A DNA stretch of 64,000 nucleotides, taken from Actinopolyspora mzabensis (GTDB lineage: Bacteria; Actinomycetota; Actinomycetes; Mycobacteriales; Pseudonocardiaceae). The stretch's first letter is position 1; the number at the start of each line of letters is the position of its first letter. The notes below the pieces were generated by a model. The model saw nothing but the letters and a program-made list of their open reading frames with translations, was not told the DNA's origin and did no database searches. The DNA is taken from assembly GCF_900101095.1 (NCBI RefSeq), contig NZ_FNFM01000013.1, positions 62,001 through 126,000 of the forward strand. Direction: 5' to 3'. Shown piece after piece: positions 44,183 to 53,298 of the stretch. Position numbers and translations under genes: made by a program.

Positions 44183-45862
44183 GTGATCATCGCCATGAGC
44201 AGATTGACGCGGCCTACGAAGCAATCCAGCAGAGCGTATCGCGCTGCCGCGGCCCAGGCGAACGAGGCCGACCAACGGTTGCAGCTGGCATCCGGCATGC
44301 GACGGCAGATGAACAAGGTGTTCCCCACGCACTGGTCCTTCCTGCTGGGGGAGATAGCGCTCTACACGTTCATTCTGCTGTTGTTGACCGGCACTTACCT
44401 GGCGTTCTTCTTCGATCCCTCGATGGCCGAGGTGACTTACCAGGGCGTTTTCACCGACCTGCGTGGTGTCGAGATGTCACGTGCCTACGAGTCGGCACTC
44501 GACATCTCCTTCGAGGTACGCGGCGGCATGTTCGCACGGCAGATCCACCACTGGGCCGCGTTGCTCTTCCTTGTGGCGATCGTGGCGCACATGTTCCGCA
44601 TTTTCTTCACCGGTGCCTTCCGCAGGCCACGCGAAACCAACTGGATTCTGGGAATCCTGCTTTTCATCACCGGGATGTTCGAGGGCTTCACCGGGTACTC
44701 GCTGCCGGACGACCTGCTTTCCGGCACCGGGGTTCGCATCGCCTCCGGAATCACACTCTCGATTCCGGTGATCGGTACTTGGCTGCACTGGCTGCTCTTC
44801 GGCGGTGAGTTCATCGGGGACGAGATCATTCCGCGCTTCTACTTGATCCACATATTTCTGCTTCCCGGCATCATCCTCGGTCTGATCGCCGTTCACCTGG
44901 CTCTGGTCTGGTATCAGAAACACACCCAGTTCCCCGGCGTGCGCCGCAGCGAGAGCAATGTCGTCGGGGTACGAATCATGCCGGTGTTCGCGGTGAAGTC
45001 GGGCGGTTTCTTCGCTTTGGTCGTGGGCGTCACGGCCATAATGGGCGGGGTTTTCCAAATCAACCCGATCTGGAACCTTGGCCCCTACGTCGCCTCCATG
45101 GTCTCGGCCGCTTCGCAACCCGACTGGTACATGATGTGGACCGACGGCATGGGTCGGCTGTGGCCCCCGTGGGAGGTCTACCTGTGGGGACAGGCAACCA
45201 TCCCGGCTCCGTTCTTCCCGCTGATCCTCGGTATGACAGCGGTGTTCACCCTGGCCTTGGCCTACCCGTTCCTGGAACGCAAACTCTCCGGTGACGAGGC
45301 ACATCACAACCTGCTGCAACGCCCCAGGGACGTTCCGGTACGTACCGGTCTGGGAGCCATGGCGATCACTTTCTTCCTGATCGTGCTGCTCAGCGGTGCC
45401 AACGACATCATCGCGTTCAAATTCGACCTCGTGCTGGAAGCCACCACCTGGATGGGGCGTATCGGAGTGTTGCTCGGCCCACCCGCCGCCTACTACATCG
45501 CTTATCGCAGCTGCATCGGGCTGCAGCGAGCCGATCGGCAGGTGCTCGAACACGGGATCGAGACGGGTATCGTCAAGAGACTGCCACACGGCGAGGTCAT
45601 CGAGTTGCACCAGCCGCTCGGGCCCAGCGACGAACACGGGCACCCCGAGCCGCTCTCCTATCAGGGAGCCCCGATTCCCAAGAAGATGAACAAGCTCGGC
45701 GCTGCCGGACGTCCGCTTCCCGGCAGCCTGTTGTGGCCCGACCCGCCGGAGGAGACCGAGCAGTTGCGCGAGGCGGAACGCCGTGAGGCCGAGGAGCCGG
45801 AAGGCCCACAACCGCGGGAACCGGAACTGCCCAGTGGACGGACACGCGACGTCACGGAGTGA
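44183..45862 (+). CDS. qcrB: Cytochrome b subunit of the bc1 complex (QcrB), standalone copy
   Basis: 559 residues from GTG 44183 (AAAGG at 44173-44177); ATG 44195 would give 555. At least eight membrane helices. Haem-ligand His pairs are in [17 protein letters not shown] and [20 protein letters not shown]. The Qo-site motif is PDWYMMW, the actinobacterial variant of PEWY. A ~100-residue hydrophilic C-terminal tail is normal for actinobacterial QcrB. It transfers electrons from menaquinol within the bcc complex. The usual neighbours qcrC and qcrA are absent, so this is either a second paralog or a relocated gene. Confidence 0.92.
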   Translation: MIIAMSRLTRPTKQSSRAYRAAAAQANEADQRLQLASGMRRQMNKVFPTHWSFLLGEIALYTFILLLLTGTYLAFFFDPSMAEVTYQGVFTDLRGVEMSRAYESALDISFEVRGGMFARQIHHWAALLFLVAIVAHMFRIFFTGAFRRPRETNWILGILLFITGMFEGFTGYSLPDDLLSGTGVRIASGITLSIPVIGTWLHWLLFGGEFIGDEIIPRFYLIHIFLLPGIILGLIAVHLALVWYQKHTQFPGVRRSESNVVGVRIMPVFAVKSGGFFALVVGVTAIMGGVFQINPIWNLGPYVASMVSAASQPDWYMMWTDGMGRLWPPWEVYLWGQATIPAPFFPLILGMTAVFTLALAYPFLERKLSGDEAHHNLLQRPRDVPVRTGLGAMAITFFLIVLLSGANDIIAFKFDLVLEATTWMGRIGVLLGPPAAYYIAYRSCIGLQRADRQVLEHGIETGIVKRLPHGEVIELHQPLGPSDEHGHPEPLSYQGAPIPKKMNKLGAAGRPLPGSLLWPDPPEETEQLREAERREAEEPEGPQPREPELPSGRTRDVTE

Positions 45863-46089
45863 TCTCCCGGGAGTGGATACCTCCCGCTCCCGGTTGTCGT
45901 GGCTGCCCGATGCGAGGGACTATTGTCGCTGGACATCTCTCCGAGTCGGGGTCACAGTATTGGTGCGGACCCTCCGTTCCGGCCGCGCAGGGCAGCCCGT
46001 GTTCCCCGGACGAACAGCGCGGCATCGCAAGGGGTTCGATGTGGTCGACGGGGGGCCGTTTGCCACAGCGAACGGTAGAGGTGATCGAG

Positions 46090-46518
46090 ATGACACAAGC
46101 CGGTTCGATCGAGAGGCATCCCGATCTCGTCGAGATGCGGGAACGCTACGAGGAGGCGAGTCAAACCCCGCAGGGGCAGGTCCTGGAGGGGTGCACCCTG
46201 CTGGCGGGAATCTACCTGGCGATCTCACCGTGGATCGTCCAGTTCAGTGCCACCAGTTTCGACGTGGCGATCGGCAATCTGGTCGTCGGACTGACGGTGG
46301 CCGTGCTGGCGCTCGGGTTCGCCTCCGCCTACGGCAGGACCCACACCGTTTCCTGGGTGGTCCCGCTGCTGGGCGCGTGGGCCGTCATCGCTCCGTTCGT
46401 CATTCTGGGAGGCGGAGTCGGCCTGGGCATGCTGCTCAGCAATGTGATCACGGGCGGCCTGATCGTGCTGCTCGGTGTGGGGCTGGCCTCGTTGGTGATG
46501 ATGCGCCGTCGGCGCTGA
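46090..46518 (+). CDS. SPW-repeat membrane protein
   Basis: 142 residues from ATG 46090, with GAGG at 46078-46081. Acidic N-terminus, then four hydrophobic segments. The first carries the SPW motif (GIYLAISPWIVQF, near residue 45). A second, degenerate copy (LLGAWAVIAPFVI) starts near 95. Small membrane proteins of this family have no settled role. Located between qcrB and a universal stress protein. Confidence 0.75.
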   Translation: MTQAGSIERHPDLVEMRERYEEASQTPQGQVLEGCTLLAGIYLAISPWIVQFSATSFDVAIGNLVVGLTVAVLALGFASAYGRTHTVSWVVPLLGAWAVIAPFVILGGGVGLGMLLSNVITGGLIVLLGVGLASLVMMRRRR

Positions 46519-46534
46519 CGAGGCGGGCGACGAA

Positions 46535-46603
46535 CGTGGTCGACCCGGCGCGCCGAGCCCGGCGTGCGCGACGCGCAGTGGCGGTGGTACCGGGTCGACC
46601 ACG
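46535..46603. terminator. Long inverted repeat between convergent genes
   Basis: CGTGGTCGACCCGG (46535-46548) pairs perfectly with 46590-46603 around a 41-base spacer that is itself GC-rich. It lies between the ends of the SPW gene (+) and the stress-protein gene (-). Probable bidirectional terminator; a regulatory dyad is the alternative. Confidence 0.5.
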
Positions 46604-46653
46604 CGGCCGCTTCTCGAGCCCGTGGCCCGAGGAGCGGGCGCGGAAAGCTGCTG

Positions 46654-47091
46654 TCACTCTGGTGAAGCGTGCACGATGACGACCGGACACCCCGCGTGAT
46701 GGGTGCACTTGTGGCTCACCGAGCCGAGCAGTGCCCCGACGAAGCCGCCGTGCCCGCGACTTCCGACCACCAGCAGCTCGGCGTCCTCCGCGGTGTCGAG
46801 CAGTACCTGCGCGGAATCCCCCTGTACCACGTGGGTACGCACCCGTGGCGGGTCCGTACGACGGTCCACCGCGTTGTCCACGGCGTCTTCCACGGTGACG
46901 CTGGCCGCGTTCTCGAATTCCCTGGGTGGCACCGCACCGCCCTCCCAGCTGTAGAACGCCGGGTACTCCCAGGCAGTAACGGCATCGACAGTGGCGTCGG
47001 TCAGCTCGGCCTGGCCGAGGGCCCAGTCCAGTGCGGCCAATGAGGGGGCCGAGCCGTCGACGCCGACCACGATCCGGTTCTGCTGGCTCAT
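46654..47091 (-). CDS. Universal stress protein
   Basis: 145 residues from ATG 47091; the ribosome site is weak. Single UspA domain: RIVVGVDGSAPSLAALDWALGQA at the start and the ATP-binding VVGSRGHGGFVGALLGSVSHKCTHHAGCPVVIV near the C-terminus, matching G-2x-G-9x-G. ATP-binding Usp proteins help in dormancy and stress. Extra cysteine and histidines lie near the end (KCTHHAGC). Confidence 0.88.
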   Translation of the reverse strand: MSQQNRIVVGVDGSAPSLAALDWALGQAELTDATVDAVTAWEYPAFYSWEGGAVPPREFENAASVTVEDAVDNAVDRRTDPPRVRTHVVQGDSAQVLLDTAEDAELLVVGSRGHGGFVGALLGSVSHKCTHHAGCPVVIVHASPE

Positions 47092-47507
47092 CACGCATCG
47101 CCCATCCCGGCGTTCGATATCGCGGCTTCGTCGTGGGGTGTGCCGTAAGCGTGTGTTCTCGCGTTCCTCGACTGTCCCACTTGTCCGCCTCACTCGCTCG
47201 GTTCCGTTGTTCTCCGGTCTGGTTCGGGCTCGTGGTCGTTACGAAAGTGTGATCTGAATCGTTCGCGGGTACGTTCATGCCACCGGCGGTAAGCCACGAC
47301 TTCCGGAGGCGCGATGTCTCGGCGGAGCGAGGACACGCCGCGTAAGCCGATCGCGGCGATACGGCCGGCAGTGCTGCCCCGTGCCGCGACGCCGAACCGT
47401 GGCTATGTTCGATGTGAACCGGTTCGTCGGGGATCGTCCGCGGTCGCGGAACTGCTCTTGTGACCGATCGGGATCGTTCACCGTCGCAAGGTTGTTTGGA
47501 GAGCCCG
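47092..47507. other. Divergent intergenic region
   Basis: About 415 bp between the stress-protein gene and a small hypothetical gene pointing away from it. It should contain both promoters. I could not fix a -35/-10 pair, and no reading frame here looks real. Confidence 0.45.
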
Positions 47508-47828
47508 TTGACCAAACGAACGACCAGCACCCCGCCATGGAGCGTCATAGCCCATGACACGGACAGGCTCAAACAGGCCGTACACGAGCTCCACACCGGG
47601 CATGACGTGTCCTCGGCGCAGGAGCTCAGTCACGAGCTGCTGCGCACGGTCACGTTGATCGGAGATCGTCTCGCGGTTCTGCTGGACGGGTTGGCCAAGC
47701 GTCACGAGAATCCCGGTGTGCCCGAGCAGCGTCCCGTTCACCTCGCCCTGGACCAGGCGGCCGCCGCGGCCGAGGATCTGGGGGAGTGCGCGCGCCGTGC
47801 GGCCCGCACCTTGGAGGACGAACACTGA
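47508..47828 (+). CDS. Small hypothetical protein
   Basis: 106 residues if it starts at TTG 47508 (GGAGAG four bases upstream); a GTG at 47460 in the same frame lacks a ribosome site. Not recognised. Predicted almost entirely helical and rich in Ala, Leu, His and Glu (HDTDRLKQAVHELHTGHD, LSHELLRTVTLIGDRLAVLLDGLAKRH, LALDQAAAAAEDLGECARRAAR). No signal peptide or membrane helix. Coding evidence is frame length and codon-position GC pattern only. Confidence 0.5.
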   Translation: MTKRTTSTPPWSVIAHDTDRLKQAVHELHTGHDVSSAQELSHELLRTVTLIGDRLAVLLDGLAKRHENPGVPEQRPVHLALDQAAAAAEDLGECARRAARTLEDEH

Positions 47829-48136
47829 CGGAGCCGACCCATCTTCCGGTGGACCGTGCATTACCGATTGTGTCGGAGTCGTTCCGAAACGCACGAGTCG
47901 TGGGCAGAGGTTCCGATCGAGTAACTCGAAAAGGGTTCGTTTCAGGGTTTCGTGGGTTTCGGGGGCGTGGCGAAGCCGTCCCGTTGGTCGACGGCGGCTC
48001 GGCTCCACGCGCGAGGGCGGTGCTTTCGAGTCGGGAAGTGCGCTCGGTGAGCCTGTGTGCCTCGGTACCGCCAGGAGGTTAATCTTCCCGGAGACCGATT
48101 CGCGCGACGTCGCCCCACTCGAGCAACGGAGTCAGC
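47829..48136. other. Intergenic region upstream of the Rieske gene
   Basis: About 308 bp. AGGAGG at 48073-48078 looks like a ribosome site but has no start codon at useful spacing. The rest shows no repeat, hairpin or convincing frame. It should hold the promoter of the Rieske oxygenase gene. Confidence 0.4.
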
Positions 48137-49156
48137 ATGTTCGGCTTCTCGAACGGGAATTCGATACGAAACGCACTGCCACTTCGCAGGTTGCGGGTTT
48201 CCGACTGGGCTCGGCAGGAGGGAACATGGCGCGAGGCACGCCCTTCGCTGATCGCGGCCGCGCTCAAACGCGCCCAGGCGCGCCCGTCCGGTAACTGGTT
48301 CGTGCTGGCAGGTAGCGCACAGATCGACCAACGCCGCCCCTTCGCCCGCACCGTGGCCGGGACCGAGGTGGTCGCGTGGCGTACCGAGCACGGGGCGTTG
48401 CGCGCGGGGCCGGGCGCCTGTCCGCATCTGGGAGCACCGCTCGGGCAGGCAACGGTGGACTGCGGCCAGTTGGTCTGTCGCTGGCACGGACTTCGACTGG
48501 ACGCGCAGGGCGGCCCGTGGTGGACGCCGTTTCCCACCTACGATGACGGTGTCCTGGCCTGGGTGCGCCTGGACGACACCGGTGGGGAACAGTCGCTGGA
48601 GCGTCCGGTGGTGCCGCACCGTCCGCCCCTGCGGGACAGCATCTCCGAAGTGGCCACCGCGACCGGTGTCTGCGAACCCGACGACGTGGTGGCCAATCGC
48701 CTGGATCCCTGGCACGGCTCGTGGTTCCATCCCTACTCGTTCGCCAACCTCAGCGTGCGGCGCGCCCCGGACTTCGAAAGTAGCGAGCAGGACGACTTCT
48801 TCGAGGTGCTCGTTTCGTTCCGGCTGTCCCGCGGGATCGGAGTGCCGGTAACGGCCACTTTCCACTGCCCGGACCCACGTACCGTGGTGATGCGCATCGT
48901 CGAGGGGGAGGGGACCGGCAGCGTGGTGGAAACCCACGCGACACCGTTGGAAAGCGGTTCCGACGGCCGTCCGCGCACCGCCGTCATCGAGGCCACAGTC
49001 GCCTACTCCCCACGTCCCGGGTTCCGGATGGCGCTGTCCGCCGCCGGCTTGCTGCGCCCGTTGATGCGCCGGGTGGCCCTGCGGTTGTGGTCCGACGACC
49101 TCGCCTATGCCGAACGGCGCTACGAACTGCGTAGCACCGGGCGGTTCCCCGGCTGA
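48137..49156 (+). CDS. Rieske non-heme iron oxygenase (DUF5914-like), carotenoid-locus associated
   Basis: 339 residues from ATG 48137, with GGAG six bases upstream. The Rieske [2Fe-2S] ligands are Cys95, His97, Cys114 and His117 (CPHLGAPLG...CRWHGL). The mononuclear iron motif N-x2-D-x2-H-x4-H is intact at Asn187, Asp190, His193, His198 (ANRLDPWHGSWFH). The C-terminal half (~200-339) resembles the DUF5914 segment found next to crt genes in actinomycetes, as far as I recall. So it is probably a working oxygenase or desaturase, not just an electron carrier. It converges on crtU 71 bp away; a role in carotenoid end-group oxidation is inference. Confidence 0.75.
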   Translation: MFGFSNGNSIRNALPLRRLRVSDWARQEGTWREARPSLIAAALKRAQARPSGNWFVLAGSAQIDQRRPFARTVAGTEVVAWRTEHGALRAGPGACPHLGAPLGQATVDCGQLVCRWHGLRLDAQGGPWWTPFPTYDDGVLAWVRLDDTGGEQSLERPVVPHRPPLRDSISEVATATGVCEPDDVVANRLDPWHGSWFHPYSFANLSVRRAPDFESSEQDDFFEVLVSFRLSRGIGVPVTATFHCPDPRTVVMRIVEGEGTGSVVETHATPLESGSDGRPRTAVIEATVAYSPRPGFRMALSAAGLLRPLMRRVALRLWSDDLAYAERRYELRSTGRFPG

Positions 49157-49227
49157 GTGTGCCGGGACACCCCACCGTTTTCGGCTTACTGCCGGGGGTT
49201 ACGCCACGTAGGCCACCGGCTCGAGTA

Positions 49228-50826
49228 TCAGCGTCGCAGACCGCGCAACAGGGCGAATCGGCCACGATCGGGGACACTCCACAGCGTGTGTCCCCGCACA
49301 CCCCACCCGTGCAGCAGCTCGTTCGCTGCTCGCATCCCGCTCGTGGCGGCACGTTCCATAAGAGCGACCGGTAGGTCGACACGCACCAGATCTCCCGCCA
49401 GCATCAACGCCGGATCGGGCGTTCGTACGCCGGGACGCTCGGCGAAACCACCGGGCGGAAACAGCGGGCAGTCGGCTCGCAGTTCGTGACGCTCGTCCAC
49501 GATGCCCGCTACTTCGGTTTCCGGATATATCCTGGCCAGTTCCGCCAGCATCCGCGCTCGCAAGCTGTCGAGGGATGGTTCACCTGGTAGTGCGTAACCG
49601 TGCAACTCGAGTACGGAACCCCCGCGTTCCCCCGACCAACGGGCCGCCTCGTGCTCGTACCGTTCCAACACGCTGATGTTGTCCAGCGGCCCGTAGCCAC
49701 TCGTTCCGAGGAACCCGGGCCTGTCCCGGCGAACCGGTCGGTCCAGCCACAGCCGCGACACCAGGAACGGTGGGGCCTCGCGCAACTCCGCTATCCGCGT
49801 TCGCCACCGCGACGTCCCTAGATCGGGTGAATTGGCGACGATGCTCCGCAAACCAGCGGTATCGGTGGCCAGTACCACCGCGTCGAATTCCGGAAAACCC
49901 GCTTCTAGTGCTGCCGTGGAGTCCGAACGCACCGCGAAGCGTCGGTCGGAGCCCCGTTCCAAGGCCCTGACCGGGGTGTCTGTGAGCAGGGTTGCACCGT
50001 GGTCGACCAGGTACTCCGCCAGCGGATTCCACAACGCCTCCGGGAACGAGTTCGCCGCCACATCGAACAGCAGCCCCTCGCTGGAGCCGAGAAAGTAGAT
50101 GTGAAACATCGTCGCCAGTTCGGCGGCGGACAGCTCGGTGGGTTCGGCGAAGAAGCTGCGGGAGAACACCTCGAAAGCCAGATGTTTGGCAGCGGCGGGA
50201 AAACGGATCCGACTGAGAAGTGTGTCCGCGTCGAGGTGGTCCAGACGCTCGTAGATCTCCGGGACCGAGACCTGCGCCAGCGGTAACGCGGCGCGGGTTC
50301 CGAGCCGGGGGAGATCGCGCCAGTTGAACGTGGGACTTCGTGCGACGAACGCGAAGGCGTTCCACGGAGGAGTACGTGGCAGGCCGGCGAAAGTGTCCCG
50401 ATATCCGGCACTGTGCAGCAGTGGATAGTCCGGAAGCGCGGTTAGGCCCGAAAGGTCCGGATCGGCACGCCGCAGAAGTGCGCGAAGGTTGTAGTACTGC
50501 CGGAAGAACGCGTGGAACCCACGATTCATACCGACGTCCGACCCGTCCGCGAGCGTGGTTCGCCAGCCACCGACCCGTCCGCCCAACCGGCCCTGTGCCT
50601 CCAGCACCGTGACGCCGACACCCCGCTCGGCCAGACAGGTGGCCGCGGCGACTCCCGCGATGCCCCCGCCGATCACGGCTACTCGGGGGAGACGAGCGAG
50701 ATGACTCGTGTCCGGCATGCCGCCGTGGGGGGGATGCGGCACCGCCCTGCGGTCCTGGCCGGGAGGTTCGTGCTCGCCGCTCCCGTCGTCACCGGCCGAT
50801 CGGGAAGCAGTGAAACCGCGCATCAT
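49228..50826 (-). CDS. crtU: Carotene desaturase/methyltransferase CrtU (isorenieratene synthase type)
   Basis: 532 residues from ATG 50826, overlapping crtT by 4 bp (ATGA). An N-terminal ~45-residue polar lead precedes the FAD motif (RVAVIGGGIAGVAAATCLAERG), EAQGRLGGRVGGW and MNRGFHAFFRQYYNLRALLRR. VLATDTAGLR and a C-terminal AGDLVRVDLPVALMERAATSGMRAANELL complete the desaturase/isomerase plan. In Streptomyces CrtU turns beta-carotene phi-rings into aromatic rings with methyl shift. This copy lacks a fused Rieske domain, but a separate Rieske protein is beside it. Last gene of crtI-crtB-idi-crtT-crtU. Confidence 0.85.
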   Translation of the reverse strand: MMRGFTASRSAGDDGSGEHEPPGQDRRAVPHPPHGGMPDTSHLARLPRVAVIGGGIAGVAAATCLAERGVGVTVLEAQGRLGGRVGGWRTTLADGSDVGMNRGFHAFFRQYYNLRALLRRADPDLSGLTALPDYPLLHSAGYRDTFAGLPRTPPWNAFAFVARSPTFNWRDLPRLGTRAALPLAQVSVPEIYERLDHLDADTLLSRIRFPAAAKHLAFEVFSRSFFAEPTELSAAELATMFHIYFLGSSEGLLFDVAANSFPEALWNPLAEYLVDHGATLLTDTPVRALERGSDRRFAVRSDSTAALEAGFPEFDAVVLATDTAGLRSIVANSPDLGTSRWRTRIAELREAPPFLVSRLWLDRPVRRDRPGFLGTSGYGPLDNISVLERYEHEAARWSGERGGSVLELHGYALPGEPSLDSLRARMLAELARIYPETEVAGIVDERHELRADCPLFPPGGFAERPGVRTPDPALMLAGDLVRVDLPVALMERAATSGMRAANELLHGWGVRGHTLWSVPDRGRFALLRGLRR

Positions 50827-51542
50827 GTTTCCGCCCTCTCGGATCGTTTTCCGGTCAGGGTGTGCACGATGCCGCGCTGCCATCCCGACATCGAGCCGAT
50901 ACGTACTCCCACGAGACCGTTCCGACGCATCCGCGCGGCGAGCTGTTCGGTCGAATCGAATCCCAGGACGCTGCGCCACAGGTAAGGGTGAATTCCCGAG
51001 CCACGCGTGCTCAGTGCACCGGCAGGAATGATCACACCCCAACACACCGCCGTCCAGACCAGCCGGGAGACAGGGCGGCCCCGCACGGAGAACTCGTGCA
51101 GTGCCAGGCGAGCACCGGGGGCGAGCAACTCGCGCAACACGTGCAGCCCGGCGTCGGGGTCGGGAAGGTTGCGGAGCAGGTACGCCGCCATGATCCCGTC
51201 GAACGATCCGCGCACACCGGCTTCTTCGAGTCCGTCCAACGGTGCGTGAACGAACTCCACCGTGTTCGGCCAGGACTTTCGTTCGGCCTGTGTCAGCATG
51301 TTCGCGGAAGCGTCCGTGGCCACGATGTGCGCGCGCGGCGCGATTCGGAGCAGCGCCGCGGTGGACGCGCCGGTACCGCAGCCCGCATCCAGCAACCGCA
51401 GTCCGCGGCCACCGTCGGGCAGGTGTAGCCGAAATGCCGATCGTCGTAGCGCGCGGTGGTATCCGGGGTTGAGCCCGACCAGCCGGTCGTACTGGCGAGC
51501 GTGCTGCTCGAAACCCCCCACAACGGGGTACGGGGAATACAT
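50823..51542 (-). CDS. crtT: SAM-dependent methyltransferase in carotenoid operon (CrtT-like)
   Basis: 239 residues. Class I methyltransferase: LLDAGCGTGASTAALLRI, IVATDASANML, FVHAPLDGLEE and LLRNLPDPDAGLHVLRELLAPGARLALHEF, close to the UbiE/CrtT pattern of actinomycete isorenieratene clusters. The role of CrtT is not firmly known; it may modify a carotenoid or a quinone cofactor. Start ATG 51542, 172 bp after idi. Confidence 0.78.
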   Translation of the reverse strand: MYSPYPVVGGFEQHARQYDRLVGLNPGYHRALRRSAFRLHLPDGGRGLRLLDAGCGTGASTAALLRIAPRAHIVATDASANMLTQAERKSWPNTVEFVHAPLDGLEEAGVRGSFDGIMAAYLLRNLPDPDAGLHVLRELLAPGARLALHEFSVRGRPVSRLVWTAVCWGVIIPAGALSTRGSGIHPYLWRSVLGFDSTEQLAARMRRNGLVGVRIGSMSGWQRGIVHTLTGKRSERAET

Positions 51543-51714
51543 CGGCAGTCCTTACCTGGAACTCGTTGCGGAACCGGCGCGTGTGGTCTGGTGAGGGCAC
51601 TTGAATCGGTGTCCCGCCGCGGCTGGGCGGCTGTTGCGTAACCGTGCGCGCGGCGCGTAGTACCGCCTCACGAGGTTCGTCAACCGTGCCGCCCCACGGT
51701 CGCGGCAGAGGAAA

Positions 51715-52308
51715 TCACCCCGTTCCCCTCGCCCCACGGGCTGCTTCCACCGTGTTCGAGCAATCCTCGAACACGGTGTTCAGCAGTGGAACCTGTTCGG
51801 CCGCCCAAGGGCTGATCGCCCAGGGGGTTCGTGTCGCCAACAGCATGAAATCCTCCCAGGCCACCCGCTTCCAGTCCGCGATCTCGGACGGGTCCGGCAC
51901 TGGTGGTTCGTCGGTGACGGCCGTGTACACCGGACACAGCTCGTTTTCCACCACCCCCGTGACGTCGACTGCTCGGTAGCGGAAGTTCGCCAACCGCAAC
52001 CGCGGCTGTCCGATCTCGAGCCCGAGCTCCTCGCGCACCCTGCGTCGAACCGCGGCATCCATCGCTTCGCCGGGCGCCGGATGTCCGCAACACGAGTTCG
52101 TCCAAACGCCGGGCCAAGTGCGTTTCTGAAGTGCACGACGAGTGATCAGCAGTTCTCCCACCGCGTCGAAGACATAGCAGGAAAAGGCCAGATGCAGGGG
52201 AGTGTCACCGTGATGCACTTCGGATTTCGGTGCCGTACCCACCGGCTCACCCGAGTCGTCGAGCAGAACCACGAATTCCCCGTCGGAAACGGGGGAGCTC
52301 GAGTTCAT
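51715..52308 (-). CDS. idi: Isopentenyl-diphosphate delta-isomerase, type 1
   Basis: 197 residues. Nudix-like IDI-1: VVLLDDSGEPVGTAPKSEVH, HLAFSCYVFDAVGELLITRRALQKRTWPGVWTNSCCGHP (active-site Cys in NSCCGHP), and a VREELGLEI Nudix helix with metal Glu residues. C-terminal WAISPWAAEQVP. It interconverts IPP and DMAPP to supply the crt enzymes. It begins 3 bp after crtB. Its last codons contain a perfect hairpin (51748-51778). Confidence 0.92.
   Translation of the reverse strand: MNSSSPVSDGEFVVLLDDSGEPVGTAPKSEVHHGDTPLHLAFSCYVFDAVGELLITRRALQKRTWPGVWTNSCCGHPAPGEAMDAAVRRRVREELGLEIGQPRLRLANFRYRAVDVTGVVENELCPVYTAVTDEPPVPDPSEIADWKRVAWEDFMLLATRTPWAISPWAAEQVPLLNTVFEDCSNTVEAARGARGTG
51748..51778 (-). 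repeat. Perfect hairpin inside the 3' end of idi
   Basis: A 13-bp perfect stem (51748-51760 with 51766-51778) and a 5-base loop within the last 22 codons of idi, before a 172-bp gap to crtT. It may partially terminate transcription or stabilise the upstream mRNA. It makes the peptide repeat NTV...NTV. Confidence 0.6.
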
Positions 52309-52311
52309 CGC

Positions 52312-53298
52312 TTACCTACCACCCAACGTAGAACTGGACGAGACCCGGTCGACTCCATCCGTCAACCGTGCCCGCATCCGGGCCGTGACTATGGGGACAG
52401 TGCCACGCAGCGCCACCCCGAATCTGCGTGAGCGTGACACCGAGACACGATTGGCGAACACGTCGTACCCCGATTCCACTATCCGATCCAGTATCTCACC
52501 GTAGAGTGTGTAGGCCGTGGCGATACACGGACGTGAGATCGGATCCAGCATTTCGATCCCTTCGGCGGCGTAGCGGTAGATCGCTCTGGTACGGGCGATT
52601 TGGTCGGCGAGTGCGCTGCGAACCCGGCGGTCAGCTTTCCCCGTCTCCAGGCAGCGCCGCAGTCTCGGCTCGTCGACGCCGAAAGCGAGCAGTTCGTCTG
52701 CGGGCAGGTACACACGTCCCCTGCGCAGATCTTCACCGACATCGCGCAGGAAGTTGGTGAGCTGGAACGCGTTTCCCAACGCCGCCGCGTAAGGTGCCGC
52801 TTCCTCCGGTGGGCACCGGGTGCCCAGCACGGGGAGCACCTGTAGACCGATGACTTCGGCCGAGCCGTGGACGTACTGGTCCAGTTCCGCGCGGTTTCGA
52901 TACCGGGCCACGGTCAGGTCCTGCCGCATCGAAGCCATGAAGGAGCTGAAGTACCCCTGTTCGATCCCGTAGCGGTTCGCGGTGTCCACCACCGCCATGA
53001 CCACCGCGAGCTCGCTCCGCTCGCCCGCGAATCCACGGTCCAGCTCCGTCCACAGTTCGTCGATACGGGCACGCCGGGTCCGCCGCTCCAGGGGGCCCCT
53101 TGGTTCATCGACGATGTCGTCGACTTCACGTGCCAAACCGTACAAGGCGTGTATCGCCGGACGGCGCGACGGCGGCAACAGCCGTGTGGCCAGGAAGTAG
53201 GTACGTCCGTGTCTCGCGTTGAGCTCACGGCTCCGGCGATAGGCGGCTCGGAGTCGTGGCGAGTGGATACCTGCCGCGTCCAGTTCTCGCTCGCTCAT
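52312..53298 (-). CDS. crtB: Phytoene synthase
   Basis: 328 residues from ATG 53298, which overlaps crtI by 4 bp. Squalene/phytoene synthase family: RTYFLATRLLPPSRRPAIHALYGLAREVDDIVDE (first Asp motif DDIVD) and LGNAFQLTNFLRDVGEDLRRGRVYLP (second motif DVGED). It joins two GGPP to phytoene. The C-terminal tail (SVSRSRRFGVALRGTVP) is basic as in other CrtB. Distinct from the hopanoid HpnCD at 27.9 kb. Confidence 0.93.
   Translation of the reverse strand: MSERELDAAGIHSPRLRAAYRRSRELNARHGRTYFLATRLLPPSRRPAIHALYGLAREVDDIVDEPRGPLERRTRRARIDELWTELDRGFAGERSELAVVMAVVDTANRYGIEQGYFSSFMASMRQDLTVARYRNRAELDQYVHGSAEVIGLQVLPVLGTRCPPEEAAPYAAALGNAFQLTNFLRDVGEDLRRGRVYLPADELLAFGVDEPRLRRCLETGKADRRVRSALADQIARTRAIYRYAAEGIEMLDPISRPCIATAYTLYGEILDRIVESGYDVFANRVSVSRSRRFGVALRGTVPIVTARMRARLTDGVDRVSSSSTLGGR

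Noticed and set aside
47092-48136. Possible small RNA or extra genes around the hypothetical at 47.5 kb
   Set aside because: No terminator-like hairpin with T-tract and no conserved frame could be supported.
50827-51600. N-terminal extension of the crtU frame by ~258 residues
   Set aside because: It runs through crtT in another frame, has no ribosome site at 51600, and the ATGA junction at 50826 explains the real start.
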